DNA of 64,000 nucleotides from a bacterium (GCA_016124445.1 WGNR01000020.1:1-64000), one strand, 5' to 3'; positions 17,722 through 27,368 are shown, counted from the stretch's first letter. Numbers and translations are program-made. Notes: generated from the sequence alone by a model not told the origin.

Positions 17722-18498
17722 ATGTCGCAGCAGACGGAATCGATCAGCGTCTTTAGTTCCGGCAGCGCCAAGTACGAAGAGGCGTTTTTGGCCTTCTTGA
17801 ACCATACCGATCAGAAGATCCAGGCCAAAAGCAAGATTGCCGAAGTGATCGATCGTCTTGCGTTGCCGGCTGGCGAAGGGAAGTTCATCGACGTCGGGGC
17901 AGCGACAGGGGATGTGACGGCCTGGTTCGCACCGCGGTTTGAAACGACAATTTGCGTTGAGCCGAATACTCACTTCGAGGCCAGTATTCGCGAACGCTGC
18001 CCCGAGGCCGAGATCATTCAGAAGACGATCCTCGCCAACGACCCGCACCATTTGCAGGGAGCGAACTTCATCTTGTGTTCGCACGTGTTGTACTACATCG
18101 AACCGCCGTCACGGCTGGCGAATCTAACGGCGATGAGTAGCTGGCTGGCACCTGGCGGGATCTTGCTGGTCATCCTGCAACAGCAGACGACCGACTGCAT
18201 GAACATGCTGAAGCACTTCCTTCACATGGACTTCGACCTGCCGGGCTTGGCCGATCAGTTTGCCTCGGACCATGCCGAAACATTCGACGTGTCGTTCGAA
18301 AAGGCGGATAGCCACGTCATCACCGACAACTTCGGCGTGGCCTACCAGGTAGCCGAGTTCATGTTGAACCTCTTGCCGATGGACGACCCACCGCCGCGAA
18401 GCGAATTGGAAGCGTACGTGAAAGAGAATTTCGCGACGGCTGAGGGTGGTTATTCGTTTAGCTGCTCGCAAGACTTTTTGGTGATCCGCAGAAAATAA
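17722..18498 (+). CDS. SAM-dependent class I methyltransferase
   Basis: A 258-residue protein. FIDVGAATGDVT is the S-adenosylmethionine-binding glycine loop, CVEPN the acidic end of strand 2, and FILCSHVLYYIE the motif after strand 4. The fold is the class I Rossmann methyltransferase. The order and the C-terminal half slightly recall histamine N-methyltransferase-like enzymes, but I cannot tell the substrate. The ATG at 17722 lies 6 bases after GGGGA. It appears monocistronic. Confidence 0.8.
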   Translation: MSQQTESISVFSSGSAKYEEAFLAFLNHTDQKIQAKSKIAEVIDRLALPAGEGKFIDVGAATGDVTAWFAPRFETTICVEPNTHFEASIRERCPEAEIIQKTILANDPHHLQGANFILCSHVLYYIEPPSRLANLTAMSSWLAPGGILLVILQQQTTDCMNMLKHFLHMDFDLPGLADQFASDHAETFDVSFEKADSHVITDNFGVAYQVAEFMLNLLPMDDPPPRSELEAYVKENFATAEGGYSFSCSQDFLVIRRK

Positions 18499-18602
18499 CC
18501 CGGCATCTTGAGCTAGCCCCCAGATGATTGAAAACGGCGATCGCCGGTTCTATATTCAGATTCAACTCTTCACCCCATTCTCTTCCTTGAGGACCATTTC
18601 CG

Positions 18603-18863
18603 ATGTGGAATCAACTCGCCTTGCTCGCCGATAAGGATGACATCAACCAGTACCTCGAAAACAATCCGATGCTGCTGGGCGGCATTGCTATCCTCATTGG
18701 CTTGGGGATTACCGCGTGGGGTGGGTACGAATTGATGTCGGGTGTCGCCCACGACAAGTATGGCAATAAGCTGACCGGGGGCACGGGCAAGTTTGTTTCG
18801 TTCGTTCGCGTGGCGTTCGGCGTCGCCGCGATCGGTTTCGGGTTCTTCAAGATGATCTTTTAG
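18603..18863 (+). CDS. Small two-helix membrane protein
   Basis: An 86-residue protein with two hydrophobic segments (about 24-46 and 66-85), the first ending in a WGGYELMSGVAHDKYGN loop. The ATG at 18603 follows a GAGGA site (ttccttgaggaccatttccg). I do not recognise the family. The compact design suggests an inner-membrane microprotein. A hairpin follows 59 bases downstream. Confidence 0.6.
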   Translation: MWNQLALLADKDDINQYLENNPMLLGGIAILIGLGITAWGGYELMSGVAHDKYGNKLTGGTGKFVSFVRVAFGVAAIGFGFFKMIF

Positions 18864-18922
18864 CCCCGGCCTACTTTCTTTCTCTACCATGGCTGATTCG
18901 GAGGCCGTTTCGGCTATCCATC

Positions 18923-18956
18923 TGCAGCGATGTATCAAAAAATCAACATCGCTGCA
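18923..18956 (+). terminator. Hairpin after small membrane protein
   Basis: TGCAGCGATGT (18923-18933) pairs perfectly with ACATCGCTGCA (18946-18956) over a 12-base A-rich loop. No T-run follows, so it may be an RNA-stabilising or Rho-associated structure. Confidence 0.55.
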
Positions 18957-19398
18957 TAACATCAGCAGCTAGCCGCACGCTCCGTTTTCTTTTCGCCACA
19001 AATGTCGGATTGAGGTCTTTCGGACTTGAGCAAATCCATGGATTTTTTCAGAATCCTTGGCCGCTCGATTTGACGCCAGGGAAGGCGCGACCGACATTTC
19101 CGCAGGACCGGAAACAGGCTGACAGCATGCCAGGAAGGCAGGCTTAAGCCAATTCTTCGAGTCTCTAACTCCCCAGCGTGATCGGGCAGCCAGCTTAACG
19201 GCAGTTAGGTGATCCACGTCACGCTCTGCTTATCTCGGCAATCTCGCTTTGAGCGCGGTCGCCATGTCCCTGCTGGCAATGCATGCTGCCGGTCCCCAGG
19301 CAAGACGTGGGACGGCGAGCGGTTGCCAGCAAGTACTCGTCCAAGCCATGGGTTCGGTTGGAATCGGGCCTGAAGGTGAATTTGTAGGAGCAGCGAAG
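18957..19398. promoter_or_regulatory. Long upstream region of the secreted protease
   Basis: About 440 bases with no independent gene. The frame of the protease stays open back to a TTG at 19249, but that stretch reads as non-coding-like and has no signal. I recognise no riboswitch; I looked for cyclic-di-GMP-type motifs and saw none. A long untranslated leader is possible. Confidence 0.4.
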
Positions 19399-22300
19399 GT
19401 GGGAAGTTTTCATGACAGCGAACCGGAACGTCGTTCCGGCTTGGCTTCCTGGTGGCGGAACCTGACAACCAATCCAAATCGCCTGACCAAGAGCCCTCGT
19501 CGCGCCAAAAGAAGCTCGACCAAGCACCAGACGGCCAATGCGATCGAGACCCTCGAGGTCCGTAGCATGATGACGGCCGATACGATTTCGTCGATGTGGT
19601 TCCAAGACGTCGCCGGCGACAGCTTCCAGCGCGAGGGGGGCGGCAACTCGATTGATGCGACCGGTACCGTCGAGCAATCGACGACCGATCCGAACACCAA
19701 CGACTGGATCATCCAGCTGACGCAAGACGCTGCCAGTGGACTCACGTCCGTATCGCAGGTCAGTTCGCTTCTGGCGAGCAGCGGATTCCAGGTAGAAGTC
19801 GTACGCGGGCTCGGCCTAGTAGGTCAGCTTCTCGTACGTAGCGAAGGAGCTTCCGCCGCAGACGTAGGTGCCTGGTTCTCTTCGCTCGATGTGATCAGTA
19901 CCTACGAACAAGACGTCGCTTCGGTCTTCAACGTCGTCCCCAACGATCCAAGTTACTCATCTACCTACGGCATCCAGAAGATCGATGCCCCGCAGGCCTG
20001 GGACAAGACCACCGGTTCCGATAGCGTGGTGGTCGGAATCATCGACACGGGTGTCGACTACACTCACCCTGATCTGGTCAACAATATCTGGACCAATCCC
20101 GGCGAGATCGCCGGCAACGGTATCGACGACGACCACAACGGATTCGTCGACGACGTGCATGGCTTTGACTTCGTCAATAACGATGGCGATCCGATGGACG
20201 ATAACTTCCACGGAACGCACGTTGCCGGAACGATCGCCGCTCAAGGGAATAACAGCAAGGGGGTTTCCGGCGTGGCCTGGAATACCTCGATCATGGCTCT
20301 CAAGTTTCTTTCGGCCAGCGGAACCGGCTACACGTCCGATGCCGTTCGGGCGATTAATTACGCCACGATGATGCGGACGCAGTACGGCGTGAACATCCGC
20401 GTGCTGAACAACAGTTGGGGCGGGGGCGGTTATAGTGCTTCGCTCGAATCGGCAATCCAAGCCAGCGCTGCCGCGGACATCTTGTTTGTGGCGGCCGCAG
20501 GGAACGACGGAACCAACAACGATACCTCGGCGCACTACCCATCGGATTACAACTCGGACAACATCATCTCGGTCGCCGCGACCGACAGCAACGATAACCT
20601 GGCCAGCTTCAGCAACTACGGTGCGACATCAGTCGATATTGCCGCGCCTGGGGTGGGCATCTACAGCACCGTCCCTGGTGGTTACTATGCATCGATGTCA
20701 GGTACCAGCATGGCGACCCCGCACGTGAGTGGCGTTGCGGCGCTGGCATTTGCCTATGACCCAACTGCTACGGCAGCCGAAGTCAAAGATGCGATCCTGC
20801 ATGGCGGCGATTTGATTTCTGGCCTAAGCGGGAAAGTGGCCAGCGGTATGCGATTGAATGCGGCTGGTACACTCGATCTGTTGACGCCGCCTACAAGCGG
20901 CGATCCGCAGACCAATCCAAATCCAACGCCTGACCCGGTCCAGAACCAAGCTCCAACGCTGGGAAGCGTTTACACCAATCCAACGACCGTTTACCTGGGC
21001 GAAACCAGCTCGATTACGATTACCGCCCAGAACGCGGCCGATGCGGATGGTTCGGTCGCCAAGGTGACCTTCTATCGAGACTCCAACGGCAATGGTAAGT
21101 GGGATGCGACCGATTCGGTGCTGGGCAGCGATTCAACGATCAGCGGCGGACTGGCCAGCCTTACGATCAGTAATCCTTTTACCTCGGCCGGAACGCAAAA
21201 GATCTTTGCCCAGGCAACTGACAATAGCGGCGACCTGAGCAACCTGGTCGAGACGCTGGTTACTGTCGTTCAGCCGGACGACTACGCCAACAACGCTGCC
21301 GGCGCTGCTTTGATTTCGGTTGGAGGGTCTCTGAGTGGCAAGCTGAACTACGCAGGCGACGTCGATTACTTCCGCTTCAGTGCCGTGGCGGGAAAGACCT
21401 ATGTCATCGATACGAGCCACAGTTCGATGGCGGGTTCGATTCTTTCGCTGTACGGCAGCAATGGTGCAACCAAGCTGACCCAGGATGCCAGCGGCGATTC
21501 AAGCGGATCGAAGCTGGTATGGACCGCTTCGGCAACCGGAACCGTATACGTAGCGGTAAAAGGTGCGACCAACTCCGAGGTAGGCAACTACTCGATTTCG
21601 ATTGCTGAGTCTTCCCCCTTTAAACTCAATAGCGGCACGCTGGCGATTGTCGGCACCGATGGCAACGACACCGTCGAAGTACATCACACCAGCAGCACCA
21701 TTACCGTATCGATGAATGGAAAATCGACCAGCTTCAGTGCCTCGCAGGTCAGCAAGATCACCTTCGATGGCGGAGCGGGAACCGATACGGCTCGCTTCTA
21801 CGGCACGGACGGAACCGAACGATGGACGTTCCGCGGCGACACGATGACCGTACAAGGAACCGGCTTCACCTGGAGCACAACCAACGTTGAAAACAACTTC
21901 GGCGGGGCCAGCAAATACGATTCGGTTGTCTTCTACGACACCTCGGGCAACGATACCTTCAGCAGCAGCCCGACGAAAGCCTCGATGTCCGGAGCCGGCT
22001 ACCGAAACGAAGTCACCGGTGCCCGATCGGTCAGTGCCCGGGCTACCAGCGGCGGGATCGATACTGCCACGCTCTACGACTCGAGCGGCAACGACTATTT
22101 CATCGGCCGCGGCAAAGACAGCTACATGCTTTCGACCGGCTCATCGGTCGCTGCGTATGGTTTTGAGCGAACCAACGTCTATAGCACCGGCGGAACGGAT
22201 CAAGCCTATCTTTACGACTCGGCCGGCAATGACACGTTTACTTCGTACGGGAAATCCAGCGTTCTGTCTGGTTCCGGCTATACCAATACGGTTTACAACT

Positions 22301-22821
22301 ACAGCCGCGTGATGGCCATCGCCATGAACGGTGGAAACGACACGGCTACCTTCTACGATACGGCTGGTAACGACTACTACATTGCCCGGGGCAACCAGGC
22401 GACAATGTATGGCCCTGGCTACTACACTTCGGCGATTGGTTTCGATCGCACGTCGGCCGTTTCGACCAAAGGTGGTGACGATCGAGCGTTCTTTTACGAC
22501 ACGGCCGGGAACGATACGTTCTACAGCCGCACCGTCGAAAGCTCGATGGTTGGCGGCGGCTATGCGAACTCAGCTCGTGGATTTGATCGAGTCAGCGCGA
22601 TTGCCTCGGCAGGCGGACATGATGTTGCTTACCTGTTCGATACCCAGGCCAATGACAAGCTTATCGCCAGGTCAAATTACGCGACGCTACAAGGGGACAA
22701 TTTCACGAGTTTCGCTTCCGGTTTTGACGTCGTGAATGCCTACTCGACCCAAGGTTCTGACAAAAGTTATGTCAGCGACATCGACTTTATCATGCAATAC
22801 TTTGGAGAGTGGCAGGATTAG
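19399..22821 (+). CDS. Giant secreted subtilisin-like serine protease with tandem repeats
   Basis: About 1,140 residues from a GTG at 19399, which has AGGAG 8 bases upstream; TTG 19249 and ATG 19264 are alternatives. The N-terminus has basic stretches and ETLEVRSMMTA, a variant of the planctomycete LEPR-type start of large exported proteins. A propeptide-like segment (about 100-180) precedes a peptidase S8 domain with the triad in IIDTGVD (D216), HGTHVAG (H271) and GTSMATPH (S437). An Ig-like domain (about 520-640), a PPC-type domain (about 645-740) and six 47-residue repeats follow. It ends DFIMQYFGEWQD. Extracellular proteolysis is likely. It appears monocistronic and ends before a strong terminator. 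Confidence 0.88.
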   Translation: MGSFHDSEPERRSGLASWWRNLTTNPNRLTKSPRRAKRSSTKHQTANAIETLEVRSMMTADTISSMWFQDVAGDSFQREGGGNSIDATGTVEQSTTDPNTNDWIIQLTQDAASGLTSVSQVSSLLASSGFQVEVVRGLGLVGQLLVRSEGASAADVGAWFSSLDVISTYEQDVASVFNVVPNDPSYSSTYGIQKIDAPQAWDKTTGSDSVVVGIIDTGVDYTHPDLVNNIWTNPGEIAGNGIDDDHNGFVDDVHGFDFVNNDGDPMDDNFHGTHVAGTIAAQGNNSKGVSGVAWNTSIMALKFLSASGTGYTSDAVRAINYATMMRTQYGVNIRVLNNSWGGGGYSASLESAIQASAAADILFVAAAGNDGTNNDTSAHYPSDYNSDNIISVAATDSNDNLASFSNYGATSVDIAAPGVGIYSTVPGGYYASMSGTSMATPHVSGVAALAFAYDPTATAAEVKDAILHGGDLISGLSGKVASGMRLNAAGTLDLLTPPTSGDPQTNPNPTPDPVQNQAPTLGSVYTNPTTVYLGETSSITITAQNAADADGSVAKVTFYRDSNGNGKWDATDSVLGSDSTISGGLASLTISNPFTSAGTQKIFAQATDNSGDLSNLVETLVTVVQPDDYANNAAGAALISVGGSLSGKLNYAGDVDYFRFSAVAGKTYVIDTSHSSMAGSILSLYGSNGATKLTQDASGDSSGSKLVWTASATGTVYVAVKGATNSEVGNYSISIAESSPFKLNSGTLAIVGTDGNDTVEVHHTSSTITVSMNGKSTSFSASQVSKITFDGGAGTDTARFYGTDGTERWTFRGDTMTVQGTGFTWSTTNVENNFGGASKYDSVVFYDTSGNDTFSSSPTKASMSGAGYRNEVTGARSVSARATSGGIDTATLYDSSGNDYFIGRGKDSYMLSTGSSVAAYGFERTNVYSTGGTDQAYLYDSAGNDTFTSYGKSSVLSGSGYTNTVYNYSRVMAIAMNGGNDTATFYDTAGNDYYIARGNQATMYGPGYYTSAIGFDRTSAVSTKGGDDRAFFYDTAGNDTFYSRTVESSMVGGGYANSARGFDRVSAIASAGGHDVAYLFDTQANDKLIARSNYATLQGDNFTSFASGFDVVNAYSTQGSDKSYVSDIDFIMQYFGEWQD
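21916..22758 (+). repeat. Six tandem 141-base coding repeats
   Basis: Starts fall at 21916, 22057, 22195, 22336, 22477 and 22618, so units are 141 bases except the second, which is 138. Each unit encodes a pattern x-D-x-A-x-x-Y-D-[TS]-[AS]-G-N-D-x-[FY], a serine/tyrosine-rich middle with G-x-G-Y, and a G-F-[DE]-R-x-x-A-x-[ST]-x-x-G-G end. The G-N-D core recalls calcium-binding RTX-type repeats but the units are much longer. The last copy is the most diverged. Confidence 0.88.
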
Positions 22822-22910
22822 TTCGATCTACTGATCGGCCCAAGATGCTTATCCTCTCTCCTTCCGCAGCTAGGCAGTGTTTTCACCCCCCCTCATGAGC
22901 GCCTACCTCG

Positions 22911-22947
22911 ATCGCCTGGATCGCCCTGGTCCAGGCGATTTTTTTTT
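22911..22947 (+). terminator. Intrinsic terminator after protease gene
   Basis: ATCGCCTGGA (22911-22920) pairs perfectly with TCCAGGCGAT (22930-22939) over a 9-base loop, followed directly by eight T. Confidence 0.94.
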
Positions 22948-23079
22948 GCGCGCTGGAGTGAGTATCTCCGTCGGCAGATAAACGCTTCATGAGAAAACAT
23001 TGAAAACGGCGATGCCTCGGTCGACAATGCATCTTCGGAGTTCTGTTTTCTTGGCGTCATTTCCCGAGGGTTTCACCTC

Positions 23080-24600
23080 ATGTTTCGCATTCTGATCCTG
23101 CTGCTAGTCCTGGTACTTGGTTTTGCCGTCGACCTTTCGGCCGAAACACGAACCTGGACCGATTCGACGGGACAATTCCAAATCGAAGCCGAGTTCCTGA
23201 AATATGCCCAGGGGCTATTAACGCTGAAGAAGTCCGATGGTGTGACGATCACCGTTCCGCTGGAAAAATTCAGCCGCAGCGATCAGGCCTGGCTGAGGAC
23301 TCATCTGAAGGAAATGCGCGCTAACGAACCCAAAGCTGGTAAGCCAGCCGCAACCGCTCCGGTACCAGCAAACAATCCAGGGCAAATCAAGCAAGAGACT
23401 CCAGTCCTCAGCGCGATTGCCGAGGGAGATTGGCCGATGTGGCGTGGTCCCAATGGCAACAATATTGCGCCGGGACCGCCCGTGCCTACCCAATGGTCCG
23501 ACAAAGAGAATATTCTTTGGGCGGTACCGGTCCCCGGCCGCGGGCATGCGTCGCCGATCGTGGTGGGAGATATTGTTTATGTTGCCTCGGCAGACGAAGG
23601 GCGGCAAACGATCGGCGTCTTTGCCTACGACAAACGCACCGGAAGGGAAGTCTGGAAAACAAGCCTGTCGCAGGGTGGATTCATGACAGAAATTCACACC
23701 AAGAATAGCCACGCCACACCGACAATGGCTTCCAACGGCAAGCAATTGTTCTGCGTATTCGTACAGAACCAGACCGTCCGGGTAGTGGCAATGAACATGG
23801 AGGGGCAGGTTTTGTGGAATATCAACGCCGGTCCTTTCATGCCGCAAAAATATAAGTACGGCTATGCCCCGTCGCCAACGCTCTACGAAGACCTGACTAT
23901 CGTCGCCGCTGATTCTGAGGTAGGTTGGATCGCCGCGTTCGATCAAAAGAGTGGCCAGCCACGTTGGAGACAACAGCGCAAAGGGGTCTCGTACAGTTCG
24001 CCCATCGTGGCTAACGTTGCCGGAAAAGACCAACTTCTGATCAGCGGTCTCAAGATGGTTGCGTCGTATGATCCCAAAACGGGCAAGCCGCTTTGGGCGA
24101 CGCCAGGCACCACCGATGCAACCTGTGGAACGATGGTCTGGGATGGCGACATCGTCTTTGCCAGCGGCGGGTATCCCGATAGCCAGACGATCGCGGTGAA
24201 AGGGGACGGTTCCGGCCAGGTACTGTGGGCCAACCAGGTCAAATGCTACGAGCAATCGATGCTTGCCTCGGATGGCTATGTCTACGCGGTGAACGACAAA
24301 GGAATCTTCTACTGTTGGGATGGCAGGACAGGCCAGGAAATGTGGAAAGAGCGGCTCGGCGAAGGAGCCATCAGCGCATCGCCCCTCTTGAGCGGAGAGA
24401 ATATCTTCGTCATAAACGAGCGAGGAAATGTTTTCATCCTCAAGGCCAGTCCCAGTAGGTTTCAGCCTGTCGCGACGAACCAACTTGGCAATGAAGTGTT
24501 CGCCTCTCCGGTGGTCAGCGATGGGAGAATGTACGTCCGCTTCGCCGACAGTTCGAAGGGACCGAGGCAAGAGTACCTGATGTGCATTGGCCAGCCGTAG
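23080..24600 (+). CDS. SHD1 domain plus PQQ-like beta-propeller protein, secreted
   Basis: A 506-residue protein with a signal peptide (about 1-21). Residues 22-75 match the SLA1-homology 1 (SHD1) pattern: TRTWTDSTGQFQIEAEF, LKKSDGVTITVPLEKFSRSDQAWL. After a linker, residues 110-500 form a PQQ/BamB-type eight-bladed propeller with repeated A-x-D-x-x-[ST]-G-x-x-x-W blade motifs (YDKRTGREVWK, FDQKSGQPRWR, YDPKTGKPLWA, WDGRTGQEMWK). Planctomycetes carry many such proteins; most lack evidence of PQQ binding or of enzyme activity, so I do not call it a dehydrogenase. A periplasmic scaffold role is inference. Confidence 0.85.
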   Translation: MFRILILLLVLVLGFAVDLSAETRTWTDSTGQFQIEAEFLKYAQGLLTLKKSDGVTITVPLEKFSRSDQAWLRTHLKEMRANEPKAGKPAATAPVPANNPGQIKQETPVLSAIAEGDWPMWRGPNGNNIAPGPPVPTQWSDKENILWAVPVPGRGHASPIVVGDIVYVASADEGRQTIGVFAYDKRTGREVWKTSLSQGGFMTEIHTKNSHATPTMASNGKQLFCVFVQNQTVRVVAMNMEGQVLWNINAGPFMPQKYKYGYAPSPTLYEDLTIVAADSEVGWIAAFDQKSGQPRWRQQRKGVSYSSPIVANVAGKDQLLISGLKMVASYDPKTGKPLWATPGTTDATCGTMVWDGDIVFASGGYPDSQTIAVKGDGSGQVLWANQVKCYEQSMLASDGYVYAVNDKGIFYCWDGRTGQEMWKERLGEGAISASPLLSGENIFVINERGNVFILKASPSRFQPVATNQLGNEVFASPVVSDGRMYVRFADSSKGPRQEYLMCIGQP

Positions 24601-24618
24601 CGGCGTGGTCTGATCTTA

Positions 24619-25488
24619 TTACATCTGGGCAAAGTCTTCTTCGTCGGTCGATTCATCCGCGAGTGATTCGGGAGACTCCGAATCGATTTTGGTTGGTATG
24701 CGTACCAGGAACCCGGGGAACGCGACGACCAGGGGAATCGTAATCGCCAGCATCATTCCTGCTTGGCCTAGGTGGACAGGGTAGAACAGTTCCAGTTCTC
24801 CTCCTTCCAGACCGAGTTGCGTGAAGATTGCTGCTTCAATTGGTGGCATCACCACAAGCGATATCAGCAAGCCAGCCGAGGCGATAATGCAATAAATCAT
24901 CCTGCGGACGAGCAGCGGAACGAGGGTTATTGTGATGATGAGTCCACTGAATAGAGCAAAGGTCAGGAACTCGTAGCCGCCATCCGCATGCCAATTTGAC
25001 CAATTCCAGGTTTCGACCGCGACTAGGTATTTTATGATCGCAAAAACAACTCCCATCAGGGAAACGGTTGCAATGATTTCCCATAGTGCAAAGCGGACAT
25101 TCCAGAGGGAAAACATAGGCAATACCGATCCGAGGCAACCTAGGAAAAAGGTTCCCATTGCCACCGTGGCAGTGCAGATAGCCAACCCTGGCACGATCGA
25201 AATAGGATCAGCCGGAACAGCGCTAACCATAGCCCAAATGAGTAGGACTTGGCCCGCGACAACACTTATCAACCGCAACCAGCCTGGCCCAACACCAGCA
25301 GTTAGCCAGACCCCCAGGATTCCAGCGCTGGTGATAGGAACGACGAGAATGACAAGGATTAGCAAGAAGTCGTCGAGGCCAAGGAGATTCGGGTAGTCCC
25401 AAAAATTGGTGACCATCGTCGAGTAAAGCAGGGCATGCAGTAAGACAATCCATGCCAGTGCTAGCCATTGCCGTAGGGTCCAGTTCAT
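24619..25488 (-). CDS. Multi-pass membrane protein of unknown function
   Basis: About 289 residues with seven or eight hydrophobic segments and an acidic C-terminal tail (DSESPESLADESTDEEDF). I do not recognise the family. ATG 25488 is preferred, with AGAGGA upstream; an in-frame GTG at 25554 would add 22 polar residues. It converges with the PQQ protein, with only 18 bases between the two stops. Confidence 0.6.
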   Translation of the reverse strand: MNWTLRQWLALAWIVLLHALLYSTMVTNFWDYPNLLGLDDFLLILVILVVPITSAGILGVWLTAGVGPGWLRLISVVAGQVLLIWAMVSAVPADPISIVPGLAICTATVAMGTFFLGCLGSVLPMFSLWNVRFALWEIIATVSLMGVVFAIIKYLVAVETWNWSNWHADGGYEFLTFALFSGLIITITLVPLLVRRMIYCIIASAGLLISLVVMPPIEAAIFTQLGLEGGELELFYPVHLGQAGMMLAITIPLVVAFPGFLVRIPTKIDSESPESLADESTDEEDFAQM

Positions 25489-25964
25489 CAGGGGCCATTC
25501 CTCTGGGGCGCGAAGAGTCGTCCTCTCATCGTAACGGTTCGCCCGACCTATCACGATATTTCTGTGGCTGAAGCGACATCGAGACCAATCTTCCGTGTCG
25601 CAGCGGTTGGGGGTTTGGGGGATTTTGAAACAGACTTATTGCCTGAATCGAACGCATAAAATGCCCGCCCAGTGAACCTGTTGAAATAATTAGCAACCAT
25701 ATAGGTAGGTGCACCCGTGTTGGGCAGAGCGCAGTTTCGAGCCATGTGATTGCCCGCAAATCAAATCACTTTAGGTTTTTTGAAGTTCAACTGGGTTTAG
25801 GAGTTAGGTTACGTTAACGGCAACCCGTTCGGCGAATTGGCACATATTTCGCGTTCGGGTTGAATCAGCATTCCGGAATGCGACCGAAACCAAGCGCACT
25901 TGCAGCTCCGTGAACGGAACTCGCGGAACTCTCCACCTCCAACGACTGGTATAGGGAGACGAGC
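25489..25964. promoter_or_regulatory. Divergent intergenic region with two inverted repeats
   Basis: About 475 bases between a minus-strand membrane protein and a plus-strand unknown gene; no gene supported. CAACCCG (25821-25827) is inverted at CGGGTTG (25856-25862), and GCATTCCGGAATGC (25868-25881) is a perfect 14-base palindrome, just over 80 bases before the next ATG. They could be operators. Confidence 0.4.
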
Positions 25965-26396
25965 ATGTCCTCGTTCGTAGTCGCGTCCATCTTAACGGTG
26001 GCATCGATGGGGGCTTCCCCTGTCGAGACGCATTTAGTCGACCGGGTTGATCTGATTGAGATCAACCACCTGTACGACCTCCAGGGTCGTCTCGTAATCA
26101 ATCAGCTCATCTTCTATCAATGGGATAACGCTTCCCAGCGGTTCCAGGTCCGAGCCTGGCGGCTGTTGAAGACAGACGATCAACTTCCGCGGAAATCGTG
26201 GAATAAGGATCAGTACATCTGTCTCTGGCGAGACATGAACGTCCACCGAAAGGTCTACGCCGATAACGTGCGAGAGACTTGGACGACGTACGATCCCGAG
26301 GTCATGGAGCGGAACTTGTTCCCCATCGAAAACCGTAGCGAACTCAGTCAGCCAGACTCGCAATCGAAACGGCTCGCGATGGCCCATGACGAATAG
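25965..26396 (+). CDS. Conserved-looking unknown protein, possibly exported
   Basis: A 143-residue protein. The first 18 residues (MSSFVVASILTVASMGAS) could be a weak signal sequence. The rest is rich in charged and aromatic residues (YDLQGRLVINQLIFYQW, QVRAWRLLK, YICLWRDMNVHRKVYA) and reads as a small globular domain. I recall similar planctomycete hypotheticals but cannot name a family. GGGAG precedes the ATG at 25965. The lack of an overlapping competing frame and the protein-like composition support it being real. Confidence 0.6.
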   Translation: MSSFVVASILTVASMGASPVETHLVDRVDLIEINHLYDLQGRLVINQLIFYQWDNASQRFQVRAWRLLKTDDQLPRKSWNKDQYICLWRDMNVHRKVYADNVRETWTTYDPEVMERNLFPIENRSELSQPDSQSKRLAMAHDE

Positions 26397-26519
26397 GGTC
26401 TTTCGTACCAACGGTTAGATTTCCAGCTTCAGCCAACGGCGGATGGGATCTGCTGCCACAGGGATTACAATAGGGTGAGGTCCAACCCACCTTTCATACC
26501 CCCTCAGGCAGCTTTCAAC

Positions 26520-27368
26520 ATGTTCATCGCCTACGGTCAACAGGCCCTCCGGATCGCTTCGTCCGATGGGCGAAATTGGTCCGAGCCAATCACGGACAAG
26601 AACAACTACTACTTTCGTGGTTGTCAGTTCGCTCAGGGCCAATTCGTTGCGTTCGCAACTTATGGCGGCAAGATTCTCTTCTTTTCTTCCGCCGATGGCA
26701 CCCAGTGGGAAAAGCTCAGCGAAAAAGAAGTCGATGGGCGTCTGCATGATATCGCCTACGGCAACGGGTGCTTCCTCTTGGTTGGTGGCGATATGGATGG
26801 CCATTGGTCGACCGCCATGATCAGTACCGATGGTCGCACATGGGAAGGCCCCCAGAAGTTCGACAAGCAGCCTCTCTTGCTGCGGGTAGCCTTTGGCGGG
26901 GGCCAGTTTGTCGCCGTGGGAGTGAAAGGCCGAGTTGCCGTCAGTAAGGACGGAACGTCCTGGAAGGATGCCAACGCGCTGCCGGAACTCGATACGTTTA
27001 TTGACATCGCCTACGGCAACGGAGTCTATGTCGGTGCCGGTTTGCACGGGCTGCGGATGACCAGCGAAGATGGCCTGACATGGGGCAATCGCCAGGTCGG
27101 TTTGGAAGGGGAACACATCAACTCACTGATTTGGACCGGCGAAAAGTTTGTTGGTGTCGGCCTTGGGGCGACGTTCTTTTCCGAAGATGGAAAGTCGTGG
27201 CAGCGGGTCGAAAACGAGAACGCCCCAGAGAGCTGTACGTTTGGCGATGGACTGTTTGTCGGTTCGGCCTGGAAAGGCAGGATCTTGATCTCTGAGGATG
27301 CTATCCACTGGAAGGACCTGCTCCGCGCTCCTGAGCACGTTAATGGCATTGCATTTGGTGAGGTCTAA
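26520..27368 (+). CDS. Sialidase-like beta-propeller protein
   Basis: About 282 residues made of repeated blades with the pattern 'I-A-Y-G-N-G-x-[FY]-[LV]-x-[VAG]-G ... S-x-D-G-x-x-W', for example SSADGTQWEKL, STDGRTWEGP, SKDGTSWKDA, TSEDGLTWGN, SEDGKSWQRV and SEDAIHWKDL. These Asp-box-like repeats are typical of six-bladed sialidase or BNR-type propellers. No signal peptide is visible from ATG 26520, nor from GTG 26475. No catalytic arginine triad is apparent, so an enzyme function is not claimed. Confidence 0.75.
   Translation: MFIAYGQQALRIASSDGRNWSEPITDKNNYYFRGCQFAQGQFVAFATYGGKILFFSSADGTQWEKLSEKEVDGRLHDIAYGNGCFLLVGGDMDGHWSTAMISTDGRTWEGPQKFDKQPLLLRVAFGGGQFVAVGVKGRVAVSKDGTSWKDANALPELDTFIDIAYGNGVYVGAGLHGLRMTSEDGLTWGNRQVGLEGEHINSLIWTGEKFVGVGLGATFFSEDGKSWQRVENENAPESCTFGDGLFVGSAWKGRILISEDAIHWKDLLRAPEHVNGIAFGEV

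Noticed and set aside
18957..19398. Cyclic-di-GMP or other riboswitch upstream of the protease
   Set aside because: I found no match to the conserved cores I know, only generic pairing.
23218..24570. 450-residue minus-strand open frame
   Set aside because: Antisense shadow of the PQQ-propeller gene; composition is not protein-like.
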